Shown here in pieces: positions 1 through 4,390 of a stretch of DNA of 6,880 bases; position 1 is the first letter of the stretch, and each line of letters starts with the position of its first letter. The notes under the pieces were generated by a model that saw only the letters and a list, made by a program, of their open reading frames with translations, ran no database searches and was not told the origin of the DNA. Made by a program: the position numbers and the translations under genes. The stretch is from the NCBI GenBank assembly GCA_021734725.1, contig JAIPIM010000220.1:1-6880 (forward strand), in the 5' to 3' direction. The DNA comes from Minisyncoccota bacterium (GTDB lineage Bacteria; Verrucomicrobiota; Lentisphaeria; Oligosphaerales; MVZH01).

Positions 1-767
1 GATCGGCGAAACCAGTAAGTGCCGACCAGGTAGAACACGCTGAACATACCCGATCTGTCGATGATCCAAAGCCCCGGAAGGCATTTCTCCATCGTCACGC
101 CAACGGCAGAGACCAGGCAAACGGCGATTGCCCAGCCTTCCAACGCCACACGAGGGGACTCCCGGTCGCGCCGGTACACCATCCAGACGTGGGGCAATGC
201 CAGAAGGAAGAGCAACCAGAACAGCACCGCGTGCCCTCCCGTCTCCTGGGCATACCCGGCCCAGCTCGTGATGCCAACCAGGTAGCACACGCAGACGAGT
301 GACACATCCAGGACGTAGACGAGAGGCAACGCCAGCAGCATCCACACTATCAGGAAACTGCCCAGATCGCCGGGGATGTGATATGTTTGTCCCACGAGTG
401 CGATAGAACTCGCAATGAGCAGGAAGATCATGGCGGCGATGCTTTCGCGCCAGGCCGTCGACCCCTTGCATCTGCAGATGCCCCAAACGCCCACAGCTTG
501 CGCAGCCACCAACGGCCCCACGGCGAGGACCGTACGCAGCCAGCGCGACAGACCCGACCAGTTGTGTGCGAACAGCAGGATGATTCCGGCACCAACCAGG
601 ACCGAGCCAATCACGCTCGACACCAGAAGCGCCACGTTGCGACCGGACTCTATCATTGGCCCGTAATGCGTCTTCAGTCGCCCGGCCTCATCGTCCGTCA
701 ACACATCGGACTTCACCAACCCGGGTAACTCGGACAGCAACCATCTAATGGCTCGGTTATTCGACAC
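1..767 (-). CDS. DUF2157 domain-containing integral membrane protein, 3' end cut by window
   Basis: Translating the minus strand from the GTG at 767 gives 255 codons without a stop to the window edge. The N-terminus (RWLLSELPGL, then SDVLTDDEAGRLKTHYG) is the short soluble helical segment typical of DUF2157 proteins. Hydrophobic helices follow at roughly residues 44-66, 78-96, 108-126, 136-151, 153-168, 180-197 and 210-226, with another near 241-252. Two family hallmarks are visible: GAGIILLFAHNW (59-70) and GQTYHIPGD (126-134). Function is unknown for the family, whose members are polytopic inner-membrane proteins. Family members often sit beside or are fused to DUF4401 or GDYXXLXY-domain proteins, which could follow just beyond this window. 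The GTG overlaps the hydrolase stop by 11 bases and follows a purine-rich GAGGGG (775-780). The usual length exceeds 300 residues, so the C-terminal part is missing. The start is fairly sure because the family N-terminus begins here and no better in-frame start lies just upstream. Confidence 0.9.
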   Translation of the reverse strand, partial: MSNNRAIRWLLSELPGLVKSDVLTDDEAGRLKTHYGPMIESGRNVALLVSSVIGSVLVGAGIILLFAHNWSGLSRWLRTVLAVGPLVAAQAVGVWGICRCKGSTAWRESIAAMIFLLIASSIALVGQTYHIPGDLGSFLIVWMLLALPLVYVLDVSLVCVCYLVGITSWAGYAQETGGHAVLFWLLFLLALPHVWMVYRRDRESPRVALEGWAIAVCLVSAVGVTMEKCLPGLWIIDRSGMFSVFYLVGTYWFRR

Positions 768-1662
768 TCGACACCCCCTCCCCACGCTCCTCTGCATCCG
801 CACGCTCCATCGCGAGACGTCCGGCCCTATCTTGTTGTGACGCGCCAACCCCGTGCTTCAACACAAACGTCTTCAGCGCTTCCCGGTACTCGGGATCGGC
901 ATCCAGTCCGCCTGAGTTGTGATCCCCTATCGTCCGCACGAACTGCTTTGGTTCCGCGGCCGCATCGAAAACGGCCTCCGCCTGCCGAAAGGGAATCATC
1001 CCGTCAACAGGGCTATGGGCCACCATAAGCGGGCAGCCAACGCGTCTCACGGCGGCCTCGGTGTCGTATCGATATCGGCACAGCCAGCGGCATGGAAGGT
1101 ACGGAAACATCATGCCCGCCATATCGGGCGCCGAGGAGAAAGTCGACTCCACGATCAGGGCAGCGGGTGAGGTCTCCGTCGCAAGGTTGGCAGCAATCGC
1201 GCCACCGAGAGAGCGGCCGTAGATCACGATCGCGCCCGGATCAATTCCTCGAAGATCCACGAGGTAACGCCATGCCGCCCGCGCATCCGCATAGGTGCCC
1301 TTCTCACTGGGTTTCCCCGTGCTCCGCCCGTATCCCCGGTAGTCGAACAACAATACGCCGAAGCCCATTTCGTGGAGGGTGAGGACGATGTGAAGGCGGT
1401 CGGCGCGATCGCCGGCATTCCCATGGCACAACAGTATGACAGGGGCAGCCGTCTCGCTTGACGGCACAAACCACGCCGCCAGCGATTCGCCATCCTCGGT
1501 CTTGATGACGTCCTCATCGTAGCGCATCCCCAAATCGCCCGGAGTTGCGGATTCCTCACGATCGGGGTAGTACACATAGCTGCCCTGCCTTGCAAACACG
1601 AGCATGCACAGCCCCGCGTAGGCAACCGCCCCGATCTTGATGATGCTAAACATGATGTCCAT
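757..1662 (-). CDS. membrane-anchored alpha/beta hydrolase (COG1073/Bem46-like serine hydrolase)
   Basis: This 301-residue protein has a predicted transmembrane anchor at about residues 5-23, then an alpha/beta hydrolase fold. Visible motifs are the oxyanion-region HGN (H80-N82), FDYRGYGRS (106-114), the nucleophile elbow GRSLGG (S151), the acid in HSPVDGMIPF (D220) and the histidine in GDHNS (H248), so the triad is complete. Relatives include E. coli YfhR and eukaryotic ABHD13/ABHD17, which act as esterases, thioesterases or deacylases; the substrate here is unknown. The last 31 residues (271-301) are a charged, low-complexity tail not needed for the fold. I chose the ATG at 1662 because AGGAG sits 4 bases upstream and the protein then begins directly with its anchor. 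A start at 1719 would add 19 basic residues and overlap the lipoprotein gene by 47 bases. The gene begins 10 bases after the lipoprotein stop and overlaps the next gene by 11 bases. Beside a phospholipid re-acylation enzyme, a lipid esterase or lysophospholipase role is plausible but inferred. Confidence 0.92.
   Translation of the reverse strand: MDIMFSIIKIGAVAYAGLCMLVFARQGSYVYYPDREESATPGDLGMRYDEDVIKTEDGESLAAWFVPSSETAAPVILLCHGNAGDRADRLHIVLTLHEMGFGVLLFDYRGYGRSTGKPSEKGTYADARAAWRYLVDLRGIDPGAIVIYGRSLGGAIAANLATETSPAALIVESTFSSAPDMAGMMFPYLPCRWLCRYRYDTEAAVRRVGCPLMVAHSPVDGMIPFRQAEAVFDAAAEPKQFVRTIGDHNSGGLDADPEYREALKTFVLKHGVGASQQDRAGRLAMERADAEERGEGVSSVE
775..780 (-). promoter_or_regulatory. purine-rich ribosome binding site before the DUF2157 GTG start
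   Basis: GAGGGG lies 7 bases before the GTG at 767, inside the 3' end of the hydrolase gene. With the 11-base gene overlap it suggests translation coupled to the hydrolase. Confidence 0.45.
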
Positions 1663-1666
1663 CAGG

Positions 1667-1674
1667 CTCCTCTC
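1667..1674 (-). promoter_or_regulatory. Shine-Dalgarno GAGAGGAG deciding the hydrolase start
   Basis: GAGAGGAG straddles the TGA stop of the lipoprotein gene and ends 4 bases before the ATG at 1662. It supports that start over the upstream in-frame ATG at 1719 and suggests coupled translation. Confidence 0.65.
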
Positions 1675-4390
1675 ACTCCGCTTCCGCCGTTTCTGAAAGC
1701 TCTGCGCCACGTCGCACAATCGGGACGAACAGAAGATCGAGTTTCTTCCCTTTCTCGTTCTTCTCGTAGCGAAACAGGCGCCACATGAACGAGATGCTCA
1801 AGGCCCCATCTTCCTTTGTGTCGTACGTAATGCCAGGGAAGGCATCGACACTGACATCCCCATTCAGTTTCTCGTAATGCCACAGCCGCCAAAGCACACG
1901 ACAGCGCGTGTAGCTCTCGAGTTCATTGGAATCGGGAGAGGCCTGACGCACCTCGCTTTTCCTGTCGTACAGGGCCAGCAGCACGGACGTGTCCGCTGAA
2001 CGGGCGGGCAGGTCGTCAGTGCTCTGCGAGCGGTGCGACCAAAGAGGGAACACGCCGTGTGAGGTCGTGTGATGAGCGCGATTCGTGACGACCTGCCCCC
2101 CCCCGCCGTCATCGAGCGGCAACGGAAAGATCGACACCTGGTTGCGATACCAGCATGCAGGGAGCGACCAGAATGAAGGCCCGTACGTCCCCATCTTTAC
2201 AGATGGCGCAGCATCACCCTCCGGAACCGCGCGATTCGTGTACCCGAAGAAAGGAAACAGTGAGGAGCGTCTTGCATCGCGGTCTCGCGAATACCCGCCC
2301 CACAGCACCGTGTCCTTACGCCGGTCTTCAGCCTCATTACGCCTGTGCGAATAGAACGGGAACGCCCACCATCCCTTGTCTCTGCCTTGCCTCACTCCGA
2401 CCAGAGGGGTCAGGGGATACATGTATCCATTCTGCTTGTCCTTCTTCCATCCAAACAGCGGCGTGTAGAAATGGCGATCTTCGTCATACGAGTAAAGCGG
2501 CAGCATGAAACTGCTCACATTCCCGGTCCGCTTGTCCTTTGCAAGCTGGAAAAGGCCGAGAGCCACGTTGAGTTGACGTTCACGTGGGCTGTCCTCATGC
2601 CAGGACAGCAAGGGAGGAATCGCCTTGTAACGAGTGGACCCCTTCTTCCACTTGGCGTACACGGGTGACATAAACGAATCGGTTTCACTGTTGCGATAGT
2701 AGAAGGGGAAGACGTGCTGGCCACCCGCTTCTTCACCCCAGCTGAGATGCGCGAGAGCTCCACCCATCCAGAGATCGCTGCGCTTGTCCCCGGCAGTCTT
2801 CCATGAAAGCAGAGGCGGGATGAGCGTCACGTCGTTCTCCCGACCCGTGCGCCATCGAGAAATCAGCGGTGACACAAGCGTGCCATCCTGGCCGTTGTAG
2901 TAGTAGAGTGGAAGCACATGGCTTTTCCTGGAATCGCCGTCCCATTCGGCATGCACGAGCGGAGCCAGCGCCCACACCTCCCCGCCGTCCTCGCGAGAGT
3001 CAACCCACGACAGGAGCGGAGGGACAAACCATCGCCGACCTGACTCATCACTCCGCCAGCCACCGAGGACCGTGGTGAACAAATTCCCTTCGGCGCTCTT
3101 CCGCTTGTAATACAGAGGGAGAACCGCCTGCCATGACCTGTCGCCCGCCGCACCTGACGCATACAATGGCGTGAGTAGCGTCCGGCTCGTTTCATTCGTT
3201 CCCCTGTAGTAGACAAGAGGAACACAGGACCATTGGCTGGACGCCGACTCACCGTGAAGCCACGGGACTGACACAAAGGTCGACGCGTCGCCACGCTCAG
3301 CCCGGTAGAAAAACGGCAGGACATAGTGCAGCTTGCCATCCTTGTCCCACTTGGAGTGCCCCAGCGGCCCCAGCCACCACGACTGCCCCGAGTCAGAATC
3401 GCGACTTCCCCCGGACAGCAGAGGCCAGGCGGCCCACGACTTCTTGTCGCCAGCATTCCATATACCATACAGAGGAGTGATCGTTGACTTTCCCTCCGGC
3501 CTGCTCTTGCGCAGGCAGAGCGGCATTACATAGGACCAGCTCTTGTGCTGGACAGCATTCGTCCCCCACCCCATTAGAGGCGTGATGAAGTGCGACCTGT
3601 TCGCCGCGGACTTGCGGTGAAACAGAGGCGGCACGCACTGCCAGTCGCCCACCGTTCCGTCACTCCCATAAGAAAAGGGAAGAGAGAAGAAACGCTTGCG
3701 GCTGCCGTCACTAAGGGCGACGTAAAGGGGCAATACCATGTGGCCGCCGTCACCACTCTTGTCGGACCAGGCATGCGCCAGTGGCCATGCCGCAAATGCG
3801 TATTTCCCATCATCACCTGTGTAGCTTCCCACCAGGGGCCACAGGTGTCCGCCGCGCTTTCTGTCGGTGTCGCGCAAATGAAAAACCGGAGGCAGAACGT
3901 GGGTGCTCTTCCCGTCCGGACCACGACGATATGACCACAACGGAAAGAACATATCGAACATGCTCGACTTGTCGGCCGCGCTCCTGTGCCAGTATAGAGG
4001 AAAGATGGACGCACTGTTCTCCGACCAGCTCACCGGGAAAATGCGGTTCCTTCCCGTGCTTTGACCGAACCGGGCCACCGGCCACAGCACGTTGGTAACC
4101 TCCTTCTCTTCACCCAAACCGTAAACTGAGAACAGCGGGCGCAGCGCCACGTGGTCGTCAGTCAGCTCTGCGAACGGCCACAGAACCGATAGCGCCGGAT
4201 TGCGGTAGTAAAGAACAGGCCACAGGTTTACGCGATCTTCCGGGGGGCCCTCACGCTTCCCATATTCCCCCGAATAGAAGGGCGTGCCCTTCATCTGGGA
4301 TGACGCACACCCTCCCAGCAACGCGCCGCATGCAGCCGCCAGAACCAGGGCGCCAGCCTGCAAGAACGCACTGTGTCTCTGCGCTCTCAT
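1673..4390 (-). CDS. large repeat-containing lipoprotein of unknown function
   Basis: This 905-residue protein matches no family I recognise. Residues 1-27 are a lipoprotein signal peptide: basic start, a hydrophobic stretch, then lipobox LGGC with the lipidated cysteine at C28. The next residue is Ala, which under the proteobacterial Lol +2 rule favours the outer membrane. The mature chain is a long series of 15-20 residue motifs of the form hydrophobic-hydrophobic-Pro-Leu/Phe-aromatic, followed by a polar Asp/Gly/Lys-rich turn (examples: IFPLYWHRS, VLPLYYYNGQDG, IPPLLSWKTAGD). These are likely beta strands and loops. Every fourth motif is most alike, giving a 65-71 residue higher-order repeat. 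The tail (about 832-893) has a different duplicated element, WRLxxYEK. I chose the ATG at 4390, which forms TGATG with the upstream stop and lies 8 bases after AGGGAG; a GTG at 4393 is also possible. No enzymatic motif is visible. The likely role is structural, binding or scaffolding in the cell envelope, by inference. Confidence 0.9.
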   Translation of the reverse strand: MRAQRHSAFLQAGALVLAAACGALLGGCASSQMKGTPFYSGEYGKREGPPEDRVNLWPVLYYRNPALSVLWPFAELTDDHVALRPLFSVYGLGEEKEVTNVLWPVARFGQSTGRNRIFPVSWSENSASIFPLYWHRSAADKSSMFDMFFPLWSYRRGPDGKSTHVLPPVFHLRDTDRKRGGHLWPLVGSYTGDDGKYAFAAWPLAHAWSDKSGDGGHMVLPLYVALSDGSRKRFFSLPFSYGSDGTVGDWQCVPPLFHRKSAANRSHFITPLMGWGTNAVQHKSWSYVMPLCLRKSRPEGKSTITPLYGIWNAGDKKSWAAWPLLSGGSRDSDSGQSWWLGPLGHSKWDKDGKLHYVLPFFYRAERGDASTFVSVPWLHGESASSQWSCVPLVYYRGTNETSRTLLTPLYASGAAGDRSWQAVLPLYYKRKSAEGNLFTTVLGGWRSDESGRRWFVPPLLSWVDSREDGGEVWALAPLVHAEWDGDSRKSHVLPLYYYNGQDGTLVSPLISRWRTGRENDVTLIPPLLSWKTAGDKRSDLWMGGALAHLSWGEEAGGQHVFPFYYRNSETDSFMSPVYAKWKKGSTRYKAIPPLLSWHEDSPRERQLNVALGLFQLAKDKRTGNVSSFMLPLYSYDEDRHFYTPLFGWKKDKQNGYMYPLTPLVGVRQGRDKGWWAFPFYSHRRNEAEDRRKDTVLWGGYSRDRDARRSSLFPFFGYTNRAVPEGDAAPSVKMGTYGPSFWSLPACWYRNQVSIFPLPLDDGGGGQVVTNRAHHTTSHGVFPLWSHRSQSTDDLPARSADTSVLLALYDRKSEVRQASPDSNELESYTRCRVLWRLWHYEKLNGDVSVDAFPGITYDTKEDGALSISFMWRLFRYEKNEKGKKLDLLFVPIVRRGAELSETAEAE
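1712..1897 (-). repeat. duplicated C-terminal element WRLxxYEK of the repeat lipoprotein
   Basis: Two related segments lie near the C-terminus: VLWRLWHYEKLNGD followed by VSVDAFPGITY (about residues 832-856), and FMWRLFRYEKNEKG followed by KLDLLFVPIV (about 868-893). They share a WRL-aromatic core, YEK, a charged turn and a second hydrophobic strand. They differ from the PLY-type motifs of the main array and may cap it. Confidence 0.65.
2096..2104 (-). repeat. G9 homopolymer tract inside the lipoprotein gene
   Basis: Nine consecutive C on the plus strand read as nine G in the coding strand, encoding part of a DDGGGGQ turn (residues about 760-766). It follows the main repeat array. Tracts of this length can slip in replication; here the frame is intact. 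Confidence 0.7.
2312..4141 (-). repeat. tandem protein repeat array: four-motif unit of about 68 residues, nine copies plus
   Basis: Within the lipoprotein, one motif class (A) has its conserved proline at residues 85, 150, 221, 290, 359, 425, 494, 562 and 631, with a degenerate tenth site at W697. Spacings are 65-71 residues, about 205 bases. Three other motif classes (B, C, D) keep matching spacing between them. Class C is well conserved late in the array (VPPLLSW, IPPLLSW, IPPLLSW starting near residues 456, 524 and 591). Class D recurs as PLxHxxW or ALAHLSW. The DNA copies are diverged, so this is an old protein-level repeat and not a recent DNA duplication. Four strands per unit would suit propeller blades or turns of a beta solenoid. 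Outer boundaries are approximate. Confidence 0.8.

Noticed and set aside
95..728. Several short open frames on both strands near the left edge
   Set aside because: They overlap the DUF2157 frame, which has recognisable family motifs and continuous hydrophobic helices. The short frames have no domain.
1663..1719. Upstream ATG at 1719 as the hydrolase start
   Set aside because: It would overlap the lipoprotein gene by 47 bases and put a basic 19-residue leader before the anchor, while the ATG at 1662 has a clear AGGAG.
2896..2907. Short GTA/TAG-type microsatellite on the plus strand
   Set aside because: It simply encodes the consecutive tyrosines of one repeat motif (PLYYYN) and is too short to be a notable satellite.
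2863..3468. 201-codon alternative frame on the minus strand inside the lipoprotein gene
   Set aside because: The in-frame repeat pattern of the lipoprotein explains this DNA. The alternative translation is Arg/Cys/Ser-rich with no domain and is a frame shadow of the periodic sequence.
2312..4141. DNA-level tandem repeat or CRISPR-like array suggested by the roughly 205-base periodicity
   Set aside because: The copies are strongly diverged at base level and in frame, with no identical direct repeats or spacers. The periodicity is at the protein level.
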